Origin: Streptomyces lincolnensis
Lineage (GTDB): Bacteria > Actinomycetota > Actinomycetes > Streptomycetales > Streptomycetaceae
Assembly (NCBI RefSeq): GCF_021173675.1
Contig: NZ_JAIHON010000006.1
Location: forward strand, 310,001 to 374,000
Direction: 5' to 3'
DNA length: 64,000 nucleotides
Part shown: positions 16,730 to 24,311 of the stretch, piece by piece
Numbering within the stretch: position 1 is the stretch's first letter
Layout: every line of letters begins with the position of its first letter
Position numbers and translations under genes: made by a program
Notes under the pieces: model-generated
Seen by the model: the letters and a program-made list of their open reading frames with translations, nothing else
Database searches by the model: none
Told to the model about the DNA's origin: nothing

Positions 16730-17227
16730 TCACGGGATGTGCTCGAAGTGGCTTTCCAGGCCGTCGTCGATCGAGTGCACCGTGCCGAACTGCGGATCGA
16801 TGCTCAGGTAGACGGGTTCGTACGGCTCGCCGTCCACGCGGCCCGGGGCGGGCCCGAAGCGCGCGATCTCGGCGGGGGTGGGGTCGTGCGCCGTGCACTC
16901 GCCCACGACCTGTACCGACCACAGGCTCTCCCCCGGCCCGGCGGAGCCGAGGTTGTCCGCCCCGTAGGCGACGACGCTGCCGACGCACGCCCGGTGGTAC
17001 CCGCAGTTCCTGGGCATCCGCAGCAGCACCCGGCCGTCCACGACGATGTGCCGCGCGAGGGCGAGGAAGGGCAACGCCCGCATGCTGGTGGCCGCCCGGC
17101 CGTAGCCGGTACGGGCGAGCAGATCGACGGCGAGACGGTCGATGGCGAGCTGGTCGACGGCCGGGCGGTCGACAGCCGGGTGGTCGGCGGCGGACGGGGC
17201 GACGGCGAGGCGGTCGGCTGTGGGCAT
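16730..17227 (-). CDS. Pyridoxamine 5'-phosphate oxidase-like flavin/split-barrel protein
   Basis: The core (LARTGYGRAATSMRALPFLALARHIVVDGRVLLRM onward) resembles the PPOX-like split beta-barrel family: a strand pair around VVDGRVLLRMP, a Gly-rich turn, then SLWSVQVVGECTAHDPTP, typical of the FMN-binding family's central strands. The N-terminal ~45 residues form a repeated pattern of AVDRPAVDQLAIDRLAVDLL, probably a helix grown by short repeats. The ATG at 17227 (MPTADRLA) is preferred; a GTG at 17245 sits in the CACGCGCGCGTG palindrome. No ribosome site is clear. Substrate unknown; F420 or FMN binding is only a family expectation. Confidence 0.7.
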   Translation of the reverse strand: MPTADRLAVAPSAADHPAVDRPAVDQLAIDRLAVDLLARTGYGRAATSMRALPFLALARHIVVDGRVLLRMPRNCGYHRACVGSVVAYGADNLGSAGPGESLWSVQVVGECTAHDPTPAEIARFGPAPGRVDGEPYEPVYLSIDPQFGTVHSIDDGLESHFEHIP

Positions 17228-17242
17228 AGGGCCACTGTCCGG

Positions 17243-17254
17243 CACGCGCGCGTG
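17243..17254. repeat. Third copy of CACGCGCGCGTG palindrome
   Basis: Identical to the two copies at 15453 and 15483. It lies just upstream of the PPOX-like gene start, in the position expected for an operator or promoter element. Confidence 0.5.
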
Positions 17255-17310
17255 GACGTGGAAGAGGCGCTCGGCCCCTGAGGAGGGGCCTTAGGTCCCG
17301 AGCCGCTCGC

Positions 17311-17973
17311 TCAGCGTCGCTGTGCCTCGGCCTGCCGCCGTGCCACGTACGCCGCCGCCTGGGAGCGCCGCTCCATGCCGAGCTTGGACAGCAGGCTCGA
17401 CACATAGTTCTTGATCGTCTTCTCGGCGAGGTGCATCCGCTCGCCGATCACGCGGTTGGTCAGCCCCTCGCCGATCAGGTCCAGGATCCGGCGCTCCTGA
17501 TCGGTGAGCCGCGCGAGCTCGTCGGGCTCGGCGCGCCCGCCGTCGCGCAGCCGCTCCAGCACGCGCGCGGTGGCCACCGGGTCCAGCAGGGAACGGCCGG
17601 CCGCGACGTCCCGGACGGCGTCCAGCAGTTCGTTCCCGCGGATGGCCTTCAGGACGTATCCGGAGGCGCCCGCCATGATCGCGTCGAAGAGGGCCTCGTC
17701 GTCGGCGAACGAGGTCAGCATCAGGCAGTGGACGGACTCGTCCCGCGAACGGATCTCCCGGCACACCTCGACCCCGCTGCCGTCCGGCAGGCGTACGTCG
17801 AGGACCGCCACGTCCGGATGGGCGGCCGGGATGCGGGCCAGGGCGTCGGCCGCGGTGCCGGCCTCGCCGACGACCTCGATGTCGCTCTCGACGGACAGCA
17901 GCTCATGGACACCGCGCCGCACGACCTCATGGTCGTCCAGGAGAAATACCCTGATTTTTCCGTCTTCTCGCAC
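17311..17973 (-). CDS. Orphan NarL/FixJ-family response regulator
   Basis: This 220-residue DNA-binding response regulator. The receiver domain has the acidic pocket DD (13-14), phospho-acceptor Asp59 in VLDVRLPDGSG, the conserved Thr/Ser (LTSF) and the Lys in GYVLKAI. A C-terminal LuxR helix-turn-helix follows (LTDQERRILDLIGEGLTN ... EKTIKNYVSSLLSKLGM), most like DevR/DosR regulators. No histidine kinase gene is adjacent. The GTG at 17973 (VREDGKIRVFLLDD) is chosen because the receiver begins right after it; longer in-frame reading upstream is non-coding. It is divergent from the second bkd operon, so bkdA control is conceivable. Confidence 0.93.
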   Translation of the reverse strand: MREDGKIRVFLLDDHEVVRRGVHELLSVESDIEVVGEAGTAADALARIPAAHPDVAVLDVRLPDGSGVEVCREIRSRDESVHCLMLTSFADDEALFDAIMAGASGYVLKAIRGNELLDAVRDVAAGRSLLDPVATARVLERLRDGGRAEPDELARLTDQERRILDLIGEGLTNRVIGERMHLAEKTIKNYVSSLLSKLGMERRSQAAAYVARRQAEAQRR

Positions 17974-18319
17974 GCGGTCAGTGTCACACGGGACACGTGA
18001 TCCCGCTTTCGGCGGGCTCTTCCCGTGACCTGGGTCACCGGGATAACGTGCCGTTGTTCCGGCCCCCTGCAAGGCTGTGACCAGGTACTGTTCCCGATTT
18101 TGCGAATTTACTTGGAAATCCAAGCAAAAACGCAGGTCAGGAGGGGTTTCACAGAATTGTGGACCACTGGGTAACGTGCTTTTTGCAGGGCGCTCGCCGG
18201 GGCACCTGTCACGCCTGTTCCCGACCGGGCCGCACCCACCCCGTGCGTCCCGTGGGCCCGCAGGCAAGCCGTACTGGCGCCCGGCGAACCCGGGTAGCCG
18301 GACCGACGGAGGAGCACAC
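17974..18319. promoter_or_regulatory. Control region of second bkd operon with CTTGGAAATCCAAG palindrome
   Basis: The 346-bp gap between the response regulator and bkdA is less GC-rich than its surroundings. It contains a perfect 14-bp palindrome CTTGGAAATCCAAG at 18111-18124, flanked by TTTA and CAAAAA. This is a likely operator for an AsnC/Lrp or other dimeric regulator. No ribosome-site-bearing reading frame with codon bias is seen until GGAGGAGCACAC at 18308. Confidence 0.5.
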
Positions 18320-19588
18320 GTGACCGTGGAGAGCACTGCCGCGCGCACCACGCGACGCAGCGCAGATACGACCGGTAACACGGCCGGCAAGCGTACGACG
18401 GCGAAGAGCACGACCGCCGAGAAGCCCGCGGCGAGCGCCAGGAAGTCCGCGGCGACCGCGAAGAAGGCGCCGGTGAAGAAGGCGACCGCGAAGAAGTCGC
18501 CGAACGGCGAGCCCGAACTCGTCCAGCTGCTGACGCCCGAGGGCAAGCGCGTCAAGGACGCCGCCTACGACAAGTACGTCGCCGGCATCACCCCCGAAGA
18601 CCTCCGCGGTCTGTACCGCGACATGGTTCTCACCCGCCGCTTCGACGCCGAGGCCACCTCCCTGCAACGCCAGGGCGAGCTGGGCCTGTGGGCCTCGCTG
18701 CTCGGCCAGGAGGCCGCCCAGATCGGCTCGGGCCGCGCCACCCGCGAGGACGACTACGTCTTCCCGACCTACCGCGAGCACGGCGTCGCCTGGTGCCGCG
18801 GGGTCGACCCGACGAACCTCCTCGGCATGTTCCGCGGCGTGAACAACGGCGGCTGGGACCCCAACGGCAACAACTTCCACCTCTACACGATCGTCATCGG
18901 CTCCCAGACGCTGCACGCCACGGGCTACGCGATGGGCATCGCCAAGGACGGCGCGGACAGCGCCGTGATCGCGTACTTCGGTGACGGCGCCTCCAGCCAG
19001 GGCGACGTGGCCGAATCGTTCACCTTCTCCGCGGTCTACAACGCCCCCGTGGTGTTCTTCTGCCAGAACAACCAGTGGGCGATCTCCGAGCCGACCGAGA
19101 AGCAGACCCGCGTCCCGCTCTACCAGCGCGCGCAGGGCTACGGCTTCCCCGGCGTCCGCGTCGACGGCAACGACGTCCTGGCCTGCCTCGCGGTGACGAG
19201 GTGGGCGCTGGAGCGCGCCCGCGGCGGCGAGGGCCCGACCCTGGTCGAGGCGTACACCTACCGCATGGGCGCCCACACCACCTCCGACGACCCGAGCAAG
19301 TACCGCGCCGACGAGGAGCGCGAGGCGTGGGAGGCGAAGGACCCGATCCTGCGCCTTCGCCGGTATCTGGAGGCCTCAAACCACGCGGACGAGGGATTTT
19401 TCGCGGAACTGGAGGCCGAGAGCGAGGCGTTGGGCAAACGAGTGCGCGAGGCGGTCCGCGCCATGCCGGACCCGGACCACTTCGCCATCTTCGAGAACGT
19501 CTACGCGGACGGGCACGCCCTCGTCGACGAGGAGCGGGCGCAGTTCGCCGCCTACCAGGCGTCGTTCGCTGAGGGAGAGGGGGCCTGA
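18320..19588 (+). CDS. bkdA: Branched-chain 2-oxo acid dehydrogenase E1 alpha, second copy, with Lys/Ala/Thr-rich N-terminus
   Basis: Second E1 alpha subunit, 422 residues. The ThDP motif GDGASSQGDV starts near residue 221 and ends in NN at 250-251; YRMGAHTTSDD is the alpha-chain signature. The first ~70 residues form a basic low-complexity tail (repeated KKATAKK-like units), absent from the copy at 321 and resembling the tails of actinobacterial HU-like or histone-H1-like proteins. The GTG at 18320 follows GGAGG; upstream reading in frame is non-coding. It is followed after 2 bp by bkdB. From memory this operon equals bkdA1B1C1 of S. coelicolor. Confidence 0.94.
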   Translation: MTVESTAARTTRRSADTTGNTAGKRTTAKSTTAEKPAASARKSAATAKKAPVKKATAKKSPNGEPELVQLLTPEGKRVKDAAYDKYVAGITPEDLRGLYRDMVLTRRFDAEATSLQRQGELGLWASLLGQEAAQIGSGRATREDDYVFPTYREHGVAWCRGVDPTNLLGMFRGVNNGGWDPNGNNFHLYTIVIGSQTLHATGYAMGIAKDGADSAVIAYFGDGASSQGDVAESFTFSAVYNAPVVFFCQNNQWAISEPTEKQTRVPLYQRAQGYGFPGVRVDGNDVLACLAVTRWALERARGGEGPTLVEAYTYRMGAHTTSDDPSKYRADEEREAWEAKDPILRLRRYLEASNHADEGFFAELEAESEALGKRVREAVRAMPDPDHFAIFENVYADGHALVDEERAQFAAYQASFAEGEGA

Positions 19589-19590
19589 CC

Positions 19591-20586
19591 ATGACCGTGG
19601 AAAAGCCGGCAGTGGAAAAGATGGCGCTGGCCAAGGCGATCAACGAATCGCTGCGGCGCGCCCTGGACACCGACCCCAAGGTCCTCGTCATGGGCGAGGA
19701 CGTCGGCAAGCTCGGCGGCGTCTTCCGGGTGACGGACGGCCTCCAGAAGGACTTCGGCGAGAGCCGCGTCATCGACACCCCCCTCGCCGAGTCCGGCATC
19801 GTCGGCACCGCGATCGGCCTCGCCCTGCGCGGATACCGGCCGGTCGTGGAGATCCAGTTCGACGGCTTCGTCTTCCCGGCCTACGACCAGATCGTCACCC
19901 AGCTCGCGAAGATGCACGCGCGCTCGCTGGGCAAGGTCAAGCTCCCGGTCGTCGTCCGTATCCCCTACGGCGGCGGCATCGGGGCGGTCGAGCACCACTC
20001 GGAGTCCCCCGAGGCGCTGTTCGCGCACGTGTCGGGCCTGAAGGTGGTCTCCCCGTCGAACGCGGGCGACGCCTACTGGATGATGCAGCAGGCCATCCAG
20101 AGCGACGACCCGGTGATCTTCTTCGAGCCCAAGCGGCGCTACTGGGACAAGGCCGAGGTCAACACCGAGGCGATCCCGGGCCCGCTGCACAAGGCCGAGG
20201 TGGTCCGCGAGGGCACCGACCTCACGCTCGTCGCCTACGGCCCGATGGTGAAGCTCTGCCAGGAGGTGGCCGACGCGGCCGCCGAGGAGGGCAGGTCCCT
20301 GGAGATCCTGGACCTGCGCTCGGTGTCCCCGCTGGACTTCGACTCGATCCAGGCGTCGGTGGAGAAGACCCGCCGTCTGGTGGTGGTCCACGAGGCCCCG
20401 GTGTTCTTCGGCTCGGGCGCGGAGATCGCCGCCCGGATCACGGAGCGCTGCTTCTACCACCTGGAGGCCCCGGTGCTCAGGGTCGGCGGCTATCACGCCC
20501 CCTATCCGCCGGCTCGGCTGGAGGAGGAGTACCTGCCCGGTCTGGACCGGGTACTCGACGCCGTCGACCGCTCGCTGGCGTACTGA
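19591..20586 (+). CDS. bkdB: Branched-chain 2-oxo acid dehydrogenase E1 beta, second copy
   Basis: E1 beta subunit, 331 residues. It has MGEDVGKLGGVFRVTDGL, AESGIVGTAIGLALRGYRPV and the C-terminal ITERCFYHLEAPVLRVGG. All the E1 beta landmarks found in the copy at 1448 are kept. The ATG at 19591 starts 2 bp after the bkdA stop, with GAGGG in the end of bkdA as ribosome site. It forms the alpha2beta2 decarboxylase with the preceding product. Confidence 0.95.
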   Translation: MTVEKPAVEKMALAKAINESLRRALDTDPKVLVMGEDVGKLGGVFRVTDGLQKDFGESRVIDTPLAESGIVGTAIGLALRGYRPVVEIQFDGFVFPAYDQIVTQLAKMHARSLGKVKLPVVVRIPYGGGIGAVEHHSESPEALFAHVSGLKVVSPSNAGDAYWMMQQAIQSDDPVIFFEPKRRYWDKAEVNTEAIPGPLHKAEVVREGTDLTLVAYGPMVKLCQEVADAAAEEGRSLEILDLRSVSPLDFDSIQASVEKTRRLVVVHEAPVFFGSGAEIAARITERCFYHLEAPVLRVGGYHAPYPPARLEEEYLPGLDRVLDAVDRSLAY

Positions 20587-20596
20587 GGAGAGGGTC

Positions 20597-22027
20597 GTGA
20601 CGACGATGACGGAAGCGTCCGTACGCGAGTTCAAGATGCCGGACGTGGGTGAGGGTCTCACCGAGGCGGAGATCCTCAAGTGGTACGTCCAGCCCGGTGA
20701 CACGGTCACCGACGGCCAGGTGGTGTGCGAGGTCGAGACCGCCAAGGCGGCCGTCGAACTGCCCATCCCCTACGACGGCGTGGTCCGCGAGCTGCGCTTC
20801 GCCGAGGGCACCACGGTGGATGTGGGCACGGCGATCATCGCGGTGGATGTCGCGGGCGGGGGCGCGGGGGCCGGCCAGGCACCCGAGGCGTCCGCGGCCG
20901 AGGCACCCGCCGCGCCGGAACCGGCGGCCCAGGAGCCGGCTACCGGGGAGAAGAAGCCCCAGGCCCGCCAGCCGGTGCTGGTCGGCTACGGCGTGGCCAC
21001 CTCCTCCACCAAGCGCCGCCCCCGCAAGGGTCCGGAGATCCCGGCCCAGGAGGCGTCGAAGGCGATCCAGGGCGAGCTGAACGGCCATGGGACGGCCGCC
21101 GCGACCGCGACGCCGCGCCCGTTGGCCAAGCCGCCGGTGCGCAAGCTGGCCAAGGACCTGGGTGTCGACCTGGCGACGGTGATCCCGTCCGGCCCGGACG
21201 GCATCATCACGCGCGAGGACGTCCACGCGGCGGTGGCCCCGCCGCGCCAGGCCCCCGAGCCGGTGACGGCAGCGCCCGCGCCGCCGGTGTCCGCTCCCGC
21301 GGCGCCGTCGGCGTCGTACGACGTCACGCGCGAGACCCGGATCCCGGTCCGGGGGGTGCGCAAGGCGACGGCCGCGGCGATGGTCGGCTCGGCGTTCACC
21401 GCGCCGCATGTCACCGAGTTCGTGACGGTCGACGTGACCCGCACGATGAAGCTGGTCGAGGAGCTCAAGCAGGACAAGGAGCTCCAGGGGCTGCGGGTCA
21501 ATCCGCTGCTGCTGATCGCCAAGGCGCTGCTGGTCGCGATCAGGCGCAACCCGGACGTCAACGCGTCCTGGGACGAGGCGGCGCAGGAGATCGTGGTCAA
21601 GCACTACGTCAACCTGGGCATCGCGGCGGCCACCCCGCGCGGGCTGATCGTCCCGAACATCAAGGACGCCGACGCCAAGACGCTGCCCCAACTGGCCCAG
21701 GCGCTGGCCGAGCTGGTCGCCACGGCCCGCGAGGGCAAGACGTCCCCGGCCGCCATGCAGGGCGGCACGGTGACCATCACCAACGTCGGCGTCTTCGGCG
21801 TCGACACCGGCACCCCGATCCTGCCGCCCGGCGAGTCGGCGATCCTCGCCGTCGGCGCGATCAAGCTCCAGCCGTGGGTCCACAAGGGCAAGGTGAAGCC
21901 CCGTCAGGTCACCACCCTGGCCCTCTCCTTCGACCACCGCCTGGTCGACGGCGAACTGGGCTCGAAGGTCCTGGCCGACGTGGCGGCCATCCTGGAACAA
22001 CCCAAGCGCCTGATCACCTGGGCGTAG
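20597..22027 (+). CDS. bkdC: Dihydrolipoamide acyltransferase (E2), second copy
   Basis: E2 of the second complex, 476 residues. Lipoyl domain with lysine K50 (VETAKAA), Ala/Pro/Glu-rich linker, KRRPRKGPEI motif, subunit-binding domain (PPVRKLAKDLGVDLATV) around residue 175-210, Pro/Ala linker, and the catalytic acyltransferase domain ending in FDHRLVDGE, with catalytic His447 and Asp451. The GTG at 20597 follows GAGGAGAGGG; an ATG nine bases on is an alternative. It is the last gene of the operon, and no E3 gene follows. Both E2s share the linker motif VGYG with a following Arg/Lys-rich segment, so the duplication is old. Confidence 0.95.
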   Translation: MTTMTEASVREFKMPDVGEGLTEAEILKWYVQPGDTVTDGQVVCEVETAKAAVELPIPYDGVVRELRFAEGTTVDVGTAIIAVDVAGGGAGAGQAPEASAAEAPAAPEPAAQEPATGEKKPQARQPVLVGYGVATSSTKRRPRKGPEIPAQEASKAIQGELNGHGTAAATATPRPLAKPPVRKLAKDLGVDLATVIPSGPDGIITREDVHAAVAPPRQAPEPVTAAPAPPVSAPAAPSASYDVTRETRIPVRGVRKATAAAMVGSAFTAPHVTEFVTVDVTRTMKLVEELKQDKELQGLRVNPLLLIAKALLVAIRRNPDVNASWDEAAQEIVVKHYVNLGIAAATPRGLIVPNIKDADAKTLPQLAQALAELVATAREGKTSPAAMQGGTVTITNVGVFGVDTGTPILPPGESAILAVGAIKLQPWVHKGKVKPRQVTTLALSFDHRLVDGELGSKVLADVAAILEQPKRLITWA

Positions 22028-22082
22028 CAAACGGGGCCGCGCTTCCCACCCCGGACGCGCGGCCCCATCCGCCCACGAGCGG

Positions 22083-22466
22083 TCACAACGACACCACCAG
22101 CCGCATCCGCACATAGTCGGCCCCCGCAGGCCCCGGCCGCCGACACCCGTCCGCCCGTCAGCCGCGCCGCGCATAGAAGGCCCGGGCCCGCTCATTGCGC
22201 TCCCACGCTTCGAGCACGCCCGTGCCCAGGGACGCCTCCCGCAGGAACTCGACGTAGGCCGTGTGCAGCCGACCACCGATGCCCTGCCCCCACTGGTCCG
22301 GCCACACATGGATCTGATGGAGCTGCCCCACGGCTGCGGCATCGAGGTCGGCGTCCGCGCACCCGCCCGGTCGGTAGTAGGCGGCTCGGGCGGCGGTGTG
22401 CAGGTCGGTGATGGCGTCCAGGTCGGCGAGGGTCGCGGGGCGCACGGTGGGAGCAGGTGGGTTCAT
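22083..22466 (-). pseudogene. Decayed GNAT acetyltransferase gene (internal deletion plus nonsense codon)
   Basis: The frame opens with MNPPAPTVRPATLADLDAITDLHTAARAAYY, a normal GNAT start, and ends with LHQIHVWPDQWGQGIGGRLHT (acetyl-CoA-binding motif A) and LEAWERNERARAFYARRG. The segment that should lie between (about 40-50 residues with the beta2-beta4 strands) is missing. At 22158 a TGA stands where family members have the Trp of ARRGW. Reading through it the same frame gives RPGPAGADYVRMRL and a stop at 22083, the normal C-terminus. So two lesions are visible. A 102-residue protein could still be made but would lack essential structure. Confidence 0.8.
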
Positions 22467-22478
22467 GGGGGCATGGTG

Positions 22479-22509
22479 AAGGGCCCGTCACCAGTGGCGA
22501 CGGGCCCTT
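22479..22509 (-). terminator. Hairpin terminator of the D,D-carboxypeptidase gene
   Basis: AAGGGCCCGTC (22479-22489) and GACGGGCCCTT (22499-22509) form a perfect 11-bp stem around a 9-base loop. It lies 26 bp past the stop of the minus-strand gene. Confidence 0.8.
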
Positions 22510-22534
22510 TGCGCAAGTACTGCCTGATGTTGGG

Positions 22535-23545
22535 TCAGCCGAGCTTGGCGAAGCCGTAGTTGAGGAGCTTCTTGGCGTCGGTCTCGCGCTGGGTGCCGTT
22601 CGTGGAGGCGAGGACCGTGCCGTAGACGGTCTTGCCGTTGCGGGTGGCGGCGAAGACGAGGCAGTAGCCGGCCTCGTCGCCGGAGCCGGTCTTCACGCCG
22701 ATGGTGCCGCTGTAGTTGTTGAGCAGCGTGTTGGTGTTCTTCCACGTGCCCATCGTGCGGGTGCTGCCGGTCTTGGTGATGGTCTTCGCGGTGTACGCCT
22801 TCGTCTTCACCACCGTGCGGAAGGTGGAGTTCTTCATCGCGCTGCTGGCGAGCTTCGTCAGGTCCTTCGGCGTGGAGTAGTTCTTGCCGTTGCCGATGCC
22901 GTCGAACGAGTCGAAGTGCGTGTTGGTCAGGCCGAGCTTCCTCGCCTCGGTGTTCATCTTGCCGATGAACGACTTCACCCGCGCCGCACGGGTCGAGCCC
23001 GAGCCGAACTTGTCGGCCAGCGCGTACGCGGCGTCGCAGCCGGACGGCAGCATCAGCCCGTAGAGCAGCTGGCGCACGGTGACCTTGTCACCGACGATCA
23101 GCCGGGCGGACGAGGCGCCCTTGGACACGATGTAGTCGCTGTACGCCTTCTGGATCGTGACCTTGCTGTTCAGGTTGAGGTTCGACTGCGCGAGGACGAC
23201 CTTCGCAGTCATGATCTTCGTGGTGGAGCCGGTGGAGCGCTTGGTGTTCGCGGCCTTGCTGTACAGACCCGCGCCGTTCGCGTTGTTCATCACGTAGCCG
23301 CCCTTGGCGACGATCGTGGGCGCGGTGACGGCCTGTGCGGGGACCGCGGTGAGGGCTCCGGTCGCGAGGACGGCGCCGGCGGTCATGGAGACGGCGGCGG
23401 CTCGGCGGAAGCGGACGGACCGGAAGCCGCCCTTGATGCCCGTTATCAACTGAGATACCCCGATGTTGTCGAATGCCCCTGGAATGCGGCCGGTCGAGTT
23501 GAGCAAGGAATGTGGGGCCGCAGGTGTGTGACTCGTAACTAGCAC
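22535..23545 (-). CDS. Secreted D-alanyl-D-alanine carboxypeptidase (S11, DacA/PBP5-like)
   Basis: Trims the terminal D-Ala from peptidoglycan stem peptides outside the membrane. Motifs: STTK (SxxK with the nucleophilic Ser) in TGSTTKIM, SGC in place of SxN (LPSGCDAA), and KTG in IGVKTGSGDEAG. A signal peptide is clear: FRSVRFRRAA, a hydrophobic run and AQA before VTAPT. The exported part is Lys/Thr-rich and there is no C-terminal anchor. The start is uncertain: the GTG at 23545 gives a long pre-signal segment, and an in-frame TTG lies nearer the FRRAA segment. It is followed by a strong terminator and diverges from the GntR gene. Confidence 0.9.
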   Translation of the reverse strand: MLVTSHTPAAPHSLLNSTGRIPGAFDNIGVSQLITGIKGGFRSVRFRRAAAVSMTAGAVLATGALTAVPAQAVTAPTIVAKGGYVMNNANGAGLYSKAANTKRSTGSTTKIMTAKVVLAQSNLNLNSKVTIQKAYSDYIVSKGASSARLIVGDKVTVRQLLYGLMLPSGCDAAYALADKFGSGSTRAARVKSFIGKMNTEARKLGLTNTHFDSFDGIGNGKNYSTPKDLTKLASSAMKNSTFRTVVKTKAYTAKTITKTGSTRTMGTWKNTNTLLNNYSGTIGVKTGSGDEAGYCLVFAATRNGKTVYGTVLASTNGTQRETDAKKLLNYGFAKLG

Positions 23546-23660
23546 AGAAGGTTGTGGGGTTGCTCGGGCGGGGTTGGGTTCTTTACCGGACGATCTGATC
23601 TACCCGTCCGTATCCTGGACGGTCGCCATCATGCGTACGTGTTGTATCTAAGCTGTGGGC

Positions 23661-24311
23661 ATGAGCCTGGCCGTCAAGCAACCTCCCGCCGCCGACCGCG
23701 TCTACGCCCACGTCAAGCAGGGTGTTCTGGAGCGCCGCTACGAGGGCGGCATCCTCCTGACCGAGGGCGAGCTGGCCGAGGCCGTCGGCGTTTCCCGCAC
23801 ACCCGTGCGGGAGGCGCTGCTGCGGCTGGAGGTCGAGGGGCTCATCAAGCTGTACCCGAAAAAGGGAGCCCTCGTCCTGCCCGTCTCCGCCCAGGAGATC
23901 GCCGACGTCGTCGAGACCCGGCTACTGGTCGAGGAGCACGCGGCCCGCAAGGCGGTCCCCGCCCCCGCCGGGCTCGTCGAACGCCTGGAGGAACTGCTCG
24001 CCAAGCAGAAGCAGCAGGCCGCCGCCGGAGACCTCGCCGGAGCCGCCGTCACCGACCGCTGCTTCCACGCCGAGATCGTCCGCAGCGGCGGCAACGAGAT
24101 CCTCTCCCGGCTCTACGACCAACTGCGCGACCGCCAGCTGCGCATGGGCGTCGCCGTCCTGCACTCCCACCCCGACCGGATCGCCAAGACCCTCACCGAG
24201 CACGAGGAGATCCTCCAGGCGCTGCGCTCCGGGGACGCGGAGGCCGCGGTGGGCATCGTCCACCGGCACGTCAGCTGGTTCTCCCACCTGGCACGGGGTG
24301 AGGTCCGATGA
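23661..24311 (+). CDS. GntR-family (FadR subfamily) transcriptional regulator
   Basis: This 216-residue regulator has an N-terminal winged helix (LTEGELAEAVGVSRTPVREALLRLEVEGLI, the GntR signature) and an all-helical FCD effector domain (EIADVVETRLLVEEHAARKA, then FHAEIVRSGGNEIL and the His-containing metal/acid site). FCD proteins normally sense organic acids. The ATG at 23661 (MSLAVKQPP) is used; a GTG six bases earlier is possible. Its stop overlaps the MFS gene's ATG, so the two form an operon and the transporter is the natural target. Confidence 0.93.
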   Translation: MSLAVKQPPAADRVYAHVKQGVLERRYEGGILLTEGELAEAVGVSRTPVREALLRLEVEGLIKLYPKKGALVLPVSAQEIADVVETRLLVEEHAARKAVPAPAGLVERLEELLAKQKQQAAAGDLAGAAVTDRCFHAEIVRSGGNEILSRLYDQLRDRQLRMGVAVLHSHPDRIAKTLTEHEEILQALRSGDAEAAVGIVHRHVSWFSHLARGEVR

